From positions 1-13,680 of the forward strand of contig JAAYOX010000050.1 of the NCBI GenBank assembly GCA_012520135.1: a stretch of 13,680 nucleotides of DNA, written 5' to 3'. The notes beneath the pieces are model-generated. The model made no database searches and was not told the origin of the DNA. It saw nothing but the letters and a program-made list of their open reading frames with translations. This DNA is from Clostridia bacterium. GTDB taxonomy: Bacteria; Bacillota; DULZ01. The translations under genes and the position numbers were made by a program. Below are positions 1 through 6,916 of this stretch, one piece after another; within the stretch, counting starts at the first letter, position 1; each line of letters starts with the position of its first letter.

Positions 1-927
1 CAGCCGGCAGCATTATGCGGGTTGGTAGGCTTAAAACCTACTTACGGGTTAGTTTCCCGGAATGGTTTAATTGCTACTGTGGCTTCCATGGAGACAGTAG
101 GTCCTTTAGCAAGAGATGTCAGAGATTGTGCCTTATTGCTTCAAGCTATTGCGGGTCACGACCCGCTGGACAGCACTTCTTTAACTGATCCAGTACCTGA
201 TTATCAACAAAGTCTGGTGGAAGATGTAAAAGGACTAAAGGTTGGTGTTCCCAAGGAATACTTCGGTCAAGGAATCGATGCCGGGGTTGAAGCATTGATT
301 AAAAAAGTATTGAACCTCCTGGAAGACGGGGGAGCTATTGTGGAGGAGATCTCCATGCCCCATACCGAATGTGCCCTGCCCGCTTATTACATCACCGGCA
401 CCACTGAAGTGAGTTCCAATTTAGCCAGGGTGGACGGTGTCAAATATGGCTACCGGAACATGGAAGCCGAAGACTTAGAGAATATGTACCTTCGTTCCAG
501 AAGTGAGGGCTTTGGTTCGGAAGTAATTATCCGTACTTTGCTGGGGCACTTTTTCTCCGGTCCCGGCCGTTTTCAGGATTATTATGTTAAAGGTTTAAAA
601 CTGAGAACTTTGGTTAAGAAAGATTTCGATCAGGCATTGGCCAACTATGACTTGTTGATTACTCCCACTTCTCCCAAACCGGCCTGGCTACTAGATGATG
701 GAGGTATTCAAGGATTAGATGCTTATCGCCATGACATCTGTACTATTCCCGCCAGTTTGGCCGGCGTGCCTGCTCTGTCGTTGCCCTGTGGCTTGGCAAA
801 TGGGTTGCCGGTGGGAGTACAGTTGATTGGAAAACCGTTAGGCGAACCTACCCTGTTTCAGGCAGCTTATGCTTTGGAAAGAAATCTAAACTTCCCCAAA
901 GACATGGCGATGGCGGAGGTGAAATAA
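1..927 (+). CDS. gatA: Glu-tRNA(Gln)/Asp-tRNA(Asn) amidotransferase subunit A, 3' part
   Basis: This is the amidase subunit of GatCAB, which releases ammonia from glutamine so that GatB can amidate mischarged Glu-tRNA(Gln) or Asp-tRNA(Asn) in the cytoplasm. The gene enters the window already in frame at base 1 (reading QPAALCG, then LVGLKPTYG), so the TTG at 22 is an internal codon and not a start. About 308 codons are visible. A complete GatA is near 485 residues, so roughly the first third lies upstream, including the catalytic Lys and Ser residues. The visible part contains the conserved post-catalytic region (VSRNGLIA, then SMETVGPLARDV) and the C-terminal VPALSLPCG and GLPVGVQLIG blocks. 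The TAA stop directly abuts the gatB ATG, with a GGAGGTG site at 915-921 inside the gatA end serving gatB. The assignment is very secure. Confidence 0.97.
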   Translation, partial: QPAALCGLVGLKPTYGLVSRNGLIATVASMETVGPLARDVRDCALLLQAIAGHDPLDSTSLTDPVPDYQQSLVEDVKGLKVGVPKEYFGQGIDAGVEALIKKVLNLLEDGGAIVEEISMPHTECALPAYYITGTTEVSSNLARVDGVKYGYRNMEAEDLENMYLRSRSEGFGSEVIIRTLLGHFFSGPGRFQDYYVKGLKLRTLVKKDFDQALANYDLLITPTSPKPAWLLDDGGIQGLDAYRHDICTIPASLAGVPALSLPCGLANGLPVGVQLIGKPLGEPTLFQAAYALERNLNFPKDMAMAEVK

Positions 928-2370
928 ATGTCCAATAAATACGAAGCCGTAATTGGTTTGGAAGTACACGTAGAATTGAAATCGAAAACCAAGATATTTT
1001 GTTCCTGCAGTACGGAATTTGGGGGGGAGCCTAATACGCGGGTTTGTCCTGTTTGTTTAGGCATGCCCGGAGCGATGCCCAGGCTGAACAAAAAAGTGGT
1101 GGAGTTGGCAATCAGAACGGGCTTAGGCTTAAATGCAGAAATAACGAAAAACTGTCATTTCGACCGGAAAAATTATTACTATCCTGATATGCCCAAAAAC
1201 TATCAGACTTCCCAGTTCTACTCACCGATTATCCGCAATGGTTATCTGGATATTGAAGTTGACGGTACCACAAAACGGGTCAATATTTCTTTTGCCCATA
1301 TGGAAGAAGATGCAGGGAAGCTGATTCATGCGGGAGATAATATTTTGGAAGCAGATCAATCGCTAGTTGATTTTAACAGAGCCGGTGTACCTCTTTTGGA
1401 AATAGTGTCGGCTCCTGATATTAGGACTCCTGAGGAAGCTAGGGAATACGTGGCTGCTTTAAAAGCAATCCTGGAATATCTTGAGGTATCCGACTGTAAA
1501 ATGCAGGAAGGTTCCCTTCGCTGTGACGCTAACGTTTCCATTCGACCGGTTGGTTCCACCGAATTGGGAACCAGAACGGAATTAAAAAATATGAACTCCC
1601 TGCGAGCCATCGAAAGATCGATTCGCTATGAAATCCAGCGGCAAATTCAAGTAGTAGAAGAAGGGGGCCAAATCCAGGAGGAGACTCGTACCTGGAACGA
1701 AGGAAAAGGTATTACGGAAGCCATGCGACCTAAGTTAAGCTCCGGGCATTACCGTTGTTTTACAGAACACAATTTACCGCCTCTGGCTATTGATGAGGCC
1801 TGGATTGAAGAAATACGCAGTAATCTTCCTGAACTGCCTGAGGCACGCAAAAGGCGGCTGATAGATGAGGTCGGTTTACCGGAATACGATGCCAAAGTCA
1901 TCACTGCTTCCAAACGACTGGCTGATTTCTTTGATGAGACTGTAGCCGAGTATTCCGATGCTAAAAAAGTAAGCAACTGGATCATGGTAGAGCTTTTGCG
2001 GCTCTTGAATGCCAAAGGAATCGAAATTGAAGACTGTCCCGTTCGCCCCGGACAATTGGCCCAGTTGCTGGCTATGATTGATAAAGGTGAAATCAGCGGC
2101 AAAATGGCCAAAGATATTTTTGAAAAGATGTTTGATACTGGCAAAGATCCCAAAACCTTGGTGGAAGAGCTGGGCCTTAAACAGATCAGTGATACCGGGG
2201 CCTTGGAAGCAATGATCGATGAAGTACTGGCAGCTAATCCCAAGTCTGTTGAGGATTTTCGAAACGGTAAGGATAAAGCCTTCGGCTTTTTGGTAGGACA
2301 GGTGATGAGGGCTTCCAAGGGTCAGGCGAATCCCAAATTGGTCAATGAAATTTTAAGAAAAAAACTATAG
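928..2370 (+). CDS. gatB: Glu-tRNA(Gln)/Asp-tRNA(Asn) amidotransferase subunit B
   Basis: GatB is the kinase/transamidase subunit of GatCAB: it phosphorylates the misacylated tRNA's side-chain carboxylate and amidates it with ammonia channelled from GatA. The 480-residue product has the family's normal length. It opens with the signature EAVIGLEVHVEL. The zinc-site cysteines follow as C25-x-C27 and C40-x2-C43. The core blocks NYYYPDMPKNYQ and DFNRAGVPLLEIV are present, and the C-terminal 130 or so residues form the helical YqeY-like tRNA-binding tail. The ATG follows the gatA stop with no gap, which implies translational coupling. The gene ends at a strong terminator, so it is the last gene of the gat operon. 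Confidence 0.98.
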   Translation: MSNKYEAVIGLEVHVELKSKTKIFCSCSTEFGGEPNTRVCPVCLGMPGAMPRLNKKVVELAIRTGLGLNAEITKNCHFDRKNYYYPDMPKNYQTSQFYSPIIRNGYLDIEVDGTTKRVNISFAHMEEDAGKLIHAGDNILEADQSLVDFNRAGVPLLEIVSAPDIRTPEEAREYVAALKAILEYLEVSDCKMQEGSLRCDANVSIRPVGSTELGTRTELKNMNSLRAIERSIRYEIQRQIQVVEEGGQIQEETRTWNEGKGITEAMRPKLSSGHYRCFTEHNLPPLAIDEAWIEEIRSNLPELPEARKRRLIDEVGLPEYDAKVITASKRLADFFDETVAEYSDAKKVSNWIMVELLRLLNAKGIEIEDCPVRPGQLAQLLAMIDKGEISGKMAKDIFEKMFDTGKDPKTLVEELGLKQISDTGALEAMIDEVLAANPKSVEDFRNGKDKAFGFLVGQVMRASKGQANPKLVNEILRKKL

Positions 2371-2371
2371 T

Positions 2372-2394
2372 AAAACCCGCTTCGGCGGGTTTTT
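2372..2394 (+). terminator. Intrinsic terminator after gatB
   Basis: A perfect 9-bp stem (AAAACCCGC paired with GCGGGTTTT) is closed by a C(UUCG)G tetraloop and runs into a T tract. It begins two bases after the gatB stop codon. It separates the gat operon from the regulator gene downstream. Confidence 0.93.
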
Positions 2395-2414
2395 AGTTTA
2401 ATTAGGCAAAGTTT

Positions 2415-2443
2415 TTTTAAATAGAAGAAGGATTATCTCTAAT
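2415..2443 (+). promoter_or_regulatory. Weak candidate promoter for the XRE/cupin regulator
   Basis: TCTAAT at 2438-2443 matches the sigma-A -10 box at 5 of 6 bases. It lies 17 nt after TTTTAA at 2415-2420, which is a poor -35 (3 of 6). The preceding terminator implies that a promoter must lie between 2395 and 2510, but its exact position is uncertain. Confidence 0.3.
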
Positions 2444-2477
2444 AAAGTCGAATTTAATATTTAGCGCATTATTAAAG

Positions 2478-2508
2478 GCTGATTTTAGTAAGCTAGAGCT
2501 GATCTTAC
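2478..2508 (+). promoter_or_regulatory. Paired direct repeat / inverted repeat just upstream of the regulator gene
   Basis: GCTGATTTTAG (2478-2488) recurs as GCTGATCTTAC (2498-2508), exactly 20 bp later, about two helical turns. The same stretch also carries a GTAAG/CTTAC inverted repeat (2488-2492 and 2504-2508). It sits immediately before the ribosome binding site of the regulator. It could be an autoregulatory operator, but this rests only on the repeat pattern. Confidence 0.35.
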
Positions 2509-2522
2509 AAGGGAGGGCCATC

Positions 2523-3059
2523 ATGCTAGGTGAAAAGATCCGGAAGAAGCGCATGGAGAAGAACATGAGTCTAAAGGACTTAGCAGAAAGCACCGATTTA
2601 ACAGCTAGCTTTCTAAGTCAAGTGGAGCGAGATTTGGCGGAACCTTCGATTACATCTTTGAGGAAAATTGCAGATGCTTTGGAAGTGCCTATCTTTTATT
2701 TTTTGTTGGATAACAGTAATACAAGTCCCGTTGTAAGACGCGGAGAACGTAAAATCCTGAAGTTTCCGGATACCCATGTAGTATTCGAATTGCTTTCTCC
2801 GGACTTAAACAGGCAAATGGAAATCGTGATGGGGCGCTTGGAAGCCGGAGCTGCCAGTTGTGATGAACTGTTATCTCATCCCGGAGAGGAATTTATTTAT
2901 GTTATTCAGGGAAAAATGGAGATTACTATAGGGGAAGAGACTTATGTATTAAACGAAAGTGACAGCATCTACTATTTTGCTGCGATTCCGCACAAACTAG
3001 TCAACGTGGGAGAAGAGGAACTGGTATTCCTGTCAGCGATTACGCCACCACAATTCTAG
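2523..3059 (+). CDS. XRE-family transcriptional regulator with C-terminal cupin sensor
   Basis: This is a probable cytoplasmic DNA-binding regulator of 178 residues. Residues about 5-60 form a HTH_3/XRE domain; the segment from SLKDLAEST to LSQVERDLAEPS contains the helix-turn-helix and its typical following helix. A linker leads to a cupin barrel at about 103-175, with H119, E122/E123 and H157 at positions typical of a cupin metal or ligand pocket and GKMEITIGEE as the central strand pair. This is the usual architecture of regulators of amino-acid, polyamine or sugar catabolism; the ligand here is not known. The ATG follows a GGGAGGG site at 2511-2517. The gene lies upstream of, and in line with, the PLP enzyme at 3138, whose promoter carries a possible operator, so local control of that enzyme is plausible. 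Confidence 0.9.
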   Translation: MLGEKIRKKRMEKNMSLKDLAESTDLTASFLSQVERDLAEPSITSLRKIADALEVPIFYFLLDNSNTSPVVRRGERKILKFPDTHVVFELLSPDLNRQMEIVMGRLEAGAASCDELLSHPGEEFIYVIQGKMEITIGEETYVLNESDSIYYFAAIPHKLVNVGEEELVFLSAITPPQF

Positions 3060-3076
3060 CCTTGCAGGTAATTGTA

Positions 3077-3094
3077 TTTCGCTTTTTGGCGAAA
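3077..3094 (+). promoter_or_regulatory. Inverted repeat overlapping the -35 region; candidate operator
   Basis: TTTCGC (3077-3082) and GCGAAA (3089-3094) form a perfect 6-bp inverted repeat around TTTTTG. No T run follows, so it is unlikely to be a terminator. It covers the -35 position of the promoter for the PLP enzyme and lies just behind the regulator gene, which fits an operator. This is inference only. Confidence 0.4.
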
Positions 3095-3112
3095 GAGCAA
3101 AACCAATATAAT
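3086..3112 (+). promoter_or_regulatory. Promoter for the PLP-dependent enzyme gene
   Basis: A consensus -10 box TATAAT lies at 3107-3112. The best -35 is TTGGCG at 3086-3091, with a short 15-nt spacer; TTTGGC one base earlier gives 16 nt. The perfect -10 with a non-ideal -35 suggests dependence on, or interference by, a regulator. Confidence 0.55.
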
Positions 3113-3137
3113 ATTAATCAAGAAAAGGGGTTATACG

Positions 3138-4502
3138 ATGAGTCACAGAAAAATTCCTTTTGGTCCAACTTATGAAGAAATGTTGCATCCTGAAAAAATT
3201 GATCCCAAGATCAGGGAAAAAGCCCTTAAGGCTAAAGACGAAAACGAACTGGATCCCATCAACTTGTTCAACATTAACTGGAAAGACGCCAATAACAAAG
3301 TAAGAAAAATTGTGCTGCCCAAAGCATTGACCGGCGTTGATGCCAATATTATTGTGTTATTAGGTAAAGAATTTCCTTCCGGTTCCCACAAAGTTGGTCC
3401 TGCTTACTCTACCTTAATTGAAGGTTGCGTCGACGGGACTATCCTGCCCGGTGAACACACAATTCTTGGTCCTTCCACCGGAAACTTCGGTATTGGGGTC
3501 TCCTATATTTGTAACCTAATGGGCTATAAGGCTGTTGTTATTATGCCCGACAACATGAGTAAAGAAAGATACGACCGCATTCAGCGGTACGGGGCAGAAC
3601 TGGAGTTGACTCCGGGAACTGAATCTGACGTTATCCTGACTTTGGAAAAGACCCATGAAATGGCGAAAGATCCCAAGAACAGAGCTTTAGCTCAGTTTGA
3701 ATTGCCTTCTAACTATCGCTTCCATCGTTATGTAACCGGTAATTCCTTAATTGAAGCTGTAGAAGGAATTGGAAACGGAAGAATTGCCTGCTTTACTTCC
3801 GCTCCCGGTTCTGCAGGTACCATTGGTGCCGGAGATGAACTCAAGAAAGTATTCCCTGAGTGTAAAGTAGTTGCTTTGGAACCCTATGAATGTGCTACTT
3901 TGGCTTTCGGAGGTCGTGGCCAGCACCGGATTGAGGGTATCGGAGATAAAATGTGTACTCTCATCCATAACGTGCTGAATACTGATTTCGTTACTTTGAT
4001 TAAAGACGACGAATGTGTTAAAGGCTTAAAGGTTATTCATGACGGTACTGATGTGTTGGTGAAAATGGGTGTTGAACGTGAAGTTGCCGAAAGCATGAAA
4101 GACCTGTTTGGTGTTTCCGGTATCTGTAACATTCAGGGTGCCATTAAAATGGCGAAATACTTGCGCCTTGGACCCGATGACAACGTGGTTACCATTGCAA
4201 CCGATAGTTTTGACCGTTACGATTCTGTTTTACAAGATCTGGAGCGGCGCTATCTGGAAACTGAGGATTATGTCCTGGAGCGTTGGGCTAAGGAAGTTTT
4301 CCTTGACGTTGGAGAAGACTACATTTATGACTTCCGCAAGATGGAAGCTAAAGAACGTCTTTTCGAGCAGAAAGAAAAGGATTGGCTACCCTTTGGTTAC
4401 AGCAAAGAGTACATCGATTCCATGAGAAACCAAGAATTCTGGGAGAACGAGTACAATAAGATTTTCGAATACGACAAGAAAATCAAAGAATTGCGTGGTT
4501 AG
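3138..4502 (+). CDS. PLP-dependent fold-type II (cysteine synthase/TrpB-like) enzyme, substrate unknown
   Basis: A 454-residue soluble enzyme of the beta family of PLP enzymes, which catalyse beta-replacement or beta-elimination on amino acids. The ATG at 3138 follows AGAAAAGGGG and begins MSHRKIPFG; an in-frame start at 3072 would add residues not preceded by a ribosome site and cover the promoter. The PLP lysine is probably K85 in FPSGSHKVGPAY, which resembles the GSHK loop of TrpB2 proteins. The substrate loop GPSTGNFGIG (111-120) resembles cysteine synthases instead. A glycine-rich phosphate-binding loop is seen in SAPGSAGTIGAG. About 90 residues after VVTIATDSFDRY form a charged C-terminal extension beyond the usual core. 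It is not a clear CysK, TrpB, IlvA or DAP ammonia-lyase by motif. Its place before the serine dehydratase suggests amino-acid catabolism. The fold call is firm; the reaction is unknown. Confidence 0.85.
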   Translation: MSHRKIPFGPTYEEMLHPEKIDPKIREKALKAKDENELDPINLFNINWKDANNKVRKIVLPKALTGVDANIIVLLGKEFPSGSHKVGPAYSTLIEGCVDGTILPGEHTILGPSTGNFGIGVSYICNLMGYKAVVIMPDNMSKERYDRIQRYGAELELTPGTESDVILTLEKTHEMAKDPKNRALAQFELPSNYRFHRYVTGNSLIEAVEGIGNGRIACFTSAPGSAGTIGAGDELKKVFPECKVVALEPYECATLAFGGRGQHRIEGIGDKMCTLIHNVLNTDFVTLIKDDECVKGLKVIHDGTDVLVKMGVEREVAESMKDLFGVSGICNIQGAIKMAKYLRLGPDDNVVTIATDSFDRYDSVLQDLERRYLETEDYVLERWAKEVFLDVGEDYIYDFRKMEAKERLFEQKEKDWLPFGYSKEYIDSMRNQEFWENEYNKIFEYDKKIKELRG

Positions 4503-4520
4503 TTTGCGGTTGTAGACCAG

Positions 4521-4551
4521 AGGCGGCGGTTCAGTATCTGATTCGCCGCCT
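4521..4551 (+). terminator. GC-rich hairpin between the PLP enzyme and sdaAB; weak terminator or attenuator
   Basis: AGGCGGCG (4521-4528) pairs with CGCCGCCT (4544-4551). An inner TCAG-TAT-CTGA hairpin extends the stem after a 2-by-2 internal loop. The following sequence is TGTCTGTCATTGTTT, T-rich but not a clean T tract, so it may terminate only partly or act to stabilise the upstream message. No convincing promoter was found between it and sdaAB, so sdaAB may depend on readthrough. Confidence 0.6.
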
Positions 4552-4602
4552 TGTCTGTCATTGTTTAAGGCCATTTTTACTTTAGATAGAGGGAGGGATA
4601 CG

Positions 4603-5271
4603 ATGCTGGGCGTTTTTGATATTGTAGGTCCGGTAATGATCGGGCCGTCAAGCTCTCATACCGCCGGGGCCGTCCGGTTGGGACGAATGGCGTTAGCCGT
4701 ATTGGCAGCCAAGCCCGTTAAGGCTGAGATTACTTTACATGGCTCTTTTGCCACAACCGGGAAAGGGCATGGTACTGACCTGGCACTGATTGCAGGTATT
4801 TTAGGCATGAAAACAGATGATGAAAATATTGTTAATGCCTATCAACTGGCAGAAGAACAAGGTTTGGAGGTTATACTAACTACAGCCGATTTAGGAGTGG
4901 TCCATCCCAACACGGCTAAAATAGTGGTAACTGATGCCACAGGGCGAAAAAGGACCATTGTCGGTGCTTCCGTTGGCGGGGGCAATATTTTGGTCTCCCA
5001 AATCAACAATTTTGAAGTTCATTTGACCGGTGATTATCACACTGTATGTGCGGTGTACCGGGATCGCCTGGGGATGATTGCTAAGGTGTCTGAACTGATG
5101 GCACAAGCAAAGATCAACATTGCCCGGATGCATGTATCCCGGAAAGGTAGAACTGGGAATGCCCTGATGGTGGTGGAAACTGATGATTGCATTCCCGAAG
5201 AAACGGTTATGGCAATCCGTAATCTTAAAGAGATAGACAATGCATTTATTCTCAAACCGGTGATTGATTAG
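4603..5271 (+). CDS. sdaAB: L-serine dehydratase, iron-sulfur-dependent, beta subunit
   Basis: Beta subunit of the oxygen-sensitive [4Fe-4S] L-serine ammonia-lyase, which converts L-serine to pyruvate and ammonia. The 222-residue product starts MLGVFDIVGPVMIGPSSSHT, the family signature at the N terminus. Residues about 150-222 form an ACT domain (beginning YRDRLGMIAKVSELM), the region that in this family has a regulatory or interface role. I chose the ATG at 4603 because a GGGAGGG site lies at 4591-4597 and the family begins here; a TTG at 4561 would add 14 unrelated residues. The stop codon TAG overlaps the ribosome site of sdaAA, so the two subunits are co-translated. Together they would supply pyruvate from serine made by the SHMT encoded downstream. 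Confidence 0.95.
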   Translation: MLGVFDIVGPVMIGPSSSHTAGAVRLGRMALAVLAAKPVKAEITLHGSFATTGKGHGTDLALIAGILGMKTDDENIVNAYQLAEEQGLEVILTTADLGVVHPNTAKIVVTDATGRKRTIVGASVGGGNILVSQINNFEVHLTGDYHTVCAVYRDRLGMIAKVSELMAQAKINIARMHVSRKGRTGNALMVVETDDCIPEETVMAIRNLKEIDNAFILKPVID

Positions 5272-5282
5272 GAGGTGAGAGT

Positions 5283-6167
5283 ATGGCTTTTGCATCTGTA
5301 GCGGAACTGGTTAATAAGGCCTTGGATGGCAAAACAAATATTTCAACTATTGTGATCGAAAGAGAAATGGAAGAGAGTAACCGGACCAGGGAAGAGATCT
5401 TAGCGCAGATGGATTACAACTGGGAGGTCATGTTGGCTTCCATGGAGCGAGGATTAAAAGAAGGTCTCCGCTCCAAAAGCGGCTTGACCGGCGGCGATGC
5501 TTTTAAGTTGGCCCAAGCCGGGAAAGTACAGAAGTATGTATCGGGCCGGCCCATGATGGATGCTGTAGCCCGGGCCATTGCCGTGGCGGAAGTGAACAGT
5601 GCCATGGGCAAAATTGTTGCCGCTCCTACAGGGGGCTCCTGTGGAATCCTTCCCGCCGTTTTGTATGAGATCAGCACCGGTTATGGGGCTACCAGGGAAC
5701 AAATAGTAAATGCTTTGTTCACGGCGGCCGGCATCGGTACCGTTATCGGTTCTAAAGCTTTTATTTCCGGTGCTGCCGGTGGCTGTCAAGCGGAAGTGGG
5801 GTCAGCCTCCTGTATGGCGGCTGTTGCCGGTGTGGAATTGGCCGGGGGTGATCCGGAGCAGGCAGCTCATGCGGGAGCTATGGCTTTGAAAAACTTATTG
5901 GGTCTGGTCTGTGATCCTGTTGCAGGCTTGGTAGAAGTGCCTTGCATCAAAAGAAACGCTATCGGTACCGCCGGTGCTTTAATTGCCGTAGATATGGCTT
6001 TAGCCGGAATTAAAAGTGTAATTCCCCTAGATGACACTATCTCTGCCATGCGGGAAGTAGGCCTGTCTCAGCCGGTCAGCTTAAAAGAGACCGCCGGTGG
6101 CGGTTTGGCCAACACTCCCTGTGCCCGTCGCTTGGAAGAGTCTTTAAACCTTGGGGATTTTAATTAA
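5283..6167 (+). CDS. sdaAA: L-serine dehydratase, iron-sulfur-dependent, alpha subunit
   Basis: Alpha (catalytic, cluster-bearing) subunit of the [4Fe-4S] L-serine dehydratase, 294 residues, normal length. Cysteines C168, C210 and C221 are spaced 42 and 11 residues apart; as I recall, the cluster ligands of single-chain bacterial type 2 serine dehydratases show this spacing. C280 near the C terminus may be the further ligand or tail cysteine. Conserved blocks APTGGSCGILPAV, GAAGGCQAEVGSASCMAA and CDPVAGLVEVPCIKRN are intact. The start follows AGGAGGTG at 5270-5277. The gene ends one base before the yqeC ATG, linking serine deamination to the hydroxylase maturation genes. The enzyme class requires anaerobic or microaerobic conditions for stability, in line with the rest of the window. 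Confidence 0.96.
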   Translation: MAFASVAELVNKALDGKTNISTIVIEREMEESNRTREEILAQMDYNWEVMLASMERGLKEGLRSKSGLTGGDAFKLAQAGKVQKYVSGRPMMDAVARAIAVAEVNSAMGKIVAAPTGGSCGILPAVLYEISTGYGATREQIVNALFTAAGIGTVIGSKAFISGAAGGCQAEVGSASCMAAVAGVELAGGDPEQAAHAGAMALKNLLGLVCDPVAGLVEVPCIKRNAIGTAGALIAVDMALAGIKSVIPLDDTISAMREVGLSQPVSLKETAGGGLANTPCARRLEESLNLGDFN

Positions 6168-6168
6168 A

Positions 6169-6915
6169 ATGTTAATTGAAAAACTTGATGGCCTGGCTGC
6201 CGGAGTGATTAGTGTAGTGGGAGGCGGGGGAAAAACCTCTACTATTACCCGTTTAGCCAGGGAGTTAAATCAACTGGGGCAGAAAGTGATTGTCACTACT
6301 ACGACCAGATTAGGAGCCGGCGAAGGTCTTCTTTATGAGCATCGCCTGCTTACCTCCGGCGTTCCTATTAAAGATAATCAGGCGGATTTCAAACTGCCTG
6401 ATCACGATTTGATCTTAGTGGGTTCAAGTATGGACACTGAGAAATTTGTGGGCATCAGTAAAGATGATGTTGATTCACTACATTCTTTAGCCGGCGGGCG
6501 CTACTTGCTGGTGGAGGCAGACGGTGCCGCCAAGAAGCCCTTTAAAGCACCTGGTGGCCATGAGCCGGTTATACCCCGGTCTTCACAACTGGTTATTGCA
6601 GTAGTAGGTGCTTGGGCCCTTGACTTGCCTTTACACTCAGATTATCTACACCGGCCTGAGTTGATCGCAGGCCTGACAGGATTGGAATTGAACGACCCTT
6701 TAACGGTTGAGGCGGCGGCTAAAGTGATTTTACATCCGGAGGGTTACCGGAAAGGGGTACCGGACAATGCAGGGTTTGCCGTGTTAATCAACGGAGTTAA
6801 CCGGGAGAATATGGGGAAGGCCAGGAAATTGGCCCGATTACTAAAAAGTAAGAACGTAGAAAAAGTACTTCTCACTAATGTGCGTGAGGAACCACCGGTA
6901 GTAGAGGTAATGTGA
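6169..6915 (+). CDS. yqeC: YqeC-type accessory protein of the selenium-dependent molybdenum hydroxylase system
   Basis: A 248-residue putative P-loop protein of the YqeC family, found with selenium-dependent molybdenum hydroxylases and thought to help prepare their labile-selenium cofactor; its exact reaction is not established. GGGGKTS at 18-24 is a Walker-A-like nucleotide loop followed by a helix (TITRLARELNQLG) and VTTTTRL. A second conserved block is VEADGAAKKPFKAP at about 115-128, then HEPVIP. The ATG at 6169 lies one base after the sdaAA stop. A GGGG stretch at 6153-6156 is a weak, distant ribosome site, so translation is probably coupled to sdaAA. An in-frame TTG at 6151 lacks a ribosome site and was rejected. 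The family call rests on the P-loop, the VEADGA block and the yqeC-mocA-yqeB neighbourhood. Confidence 0.87.
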   Translation: MLIEKLDGLAAGVISVVGGGGKTSTITRLARELNQLGQKVIVTTTTRLGAGEGLLYEHRLLTSGVPIKDNQADFKLPDHDLILVGSSMDTEKFVGISKDDVDSLHSLAGGRYLLVEADGAAKKPFKAPGGHEPVIPRSSQLVIAVVGAWALDLPLHSDYLHRPELIAGLTGLELNDPLTVEAAAKVILHPEGYRKGVPDNAGFAVLINGVNRENMGKARKLARLLKSKNVEKVLLTNVREEPPVVEVM

Positions 6916-6916
6916 G

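Noticed and set aside
1749..2318. 189-codon open frame on the minus strand
   Set aside because: It lies wholly within gatB on the opposite strand, is rich in serine and leucine as expected of an antisense shadow, and has no recognisable domain.
3077..3094. Hairpin as a terminator of the regulator gene
   Set aside because: The stem is only 6 bp, it has no following T run, and it overlaps the -35 of a strong -10 box.
3072..3137. N-terminal extension of the PLP enzyme
   Set aside because: It would read through the promoter and hairpin and has no ribosome site; the ATG at 3138 has one.
4108..4425. 105-codon plus-strand open frame inside the PLP enzyme gene
   Set aside because: It is in another frame of a clear gene and its Trp/Arg-rich product has no family features.
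4891..5295. 134-codon minus-strand open frame over sdaAB
   Set aside because: It is antisense to a well-supported gene and has no ribosome site or recognisable motif.
6151..6168. TTG start for yqeC overlapping sdaAA
   Set aside because: There is no ribosome site upstream, and the conserved protein begins shortly after the ATG at 6169.
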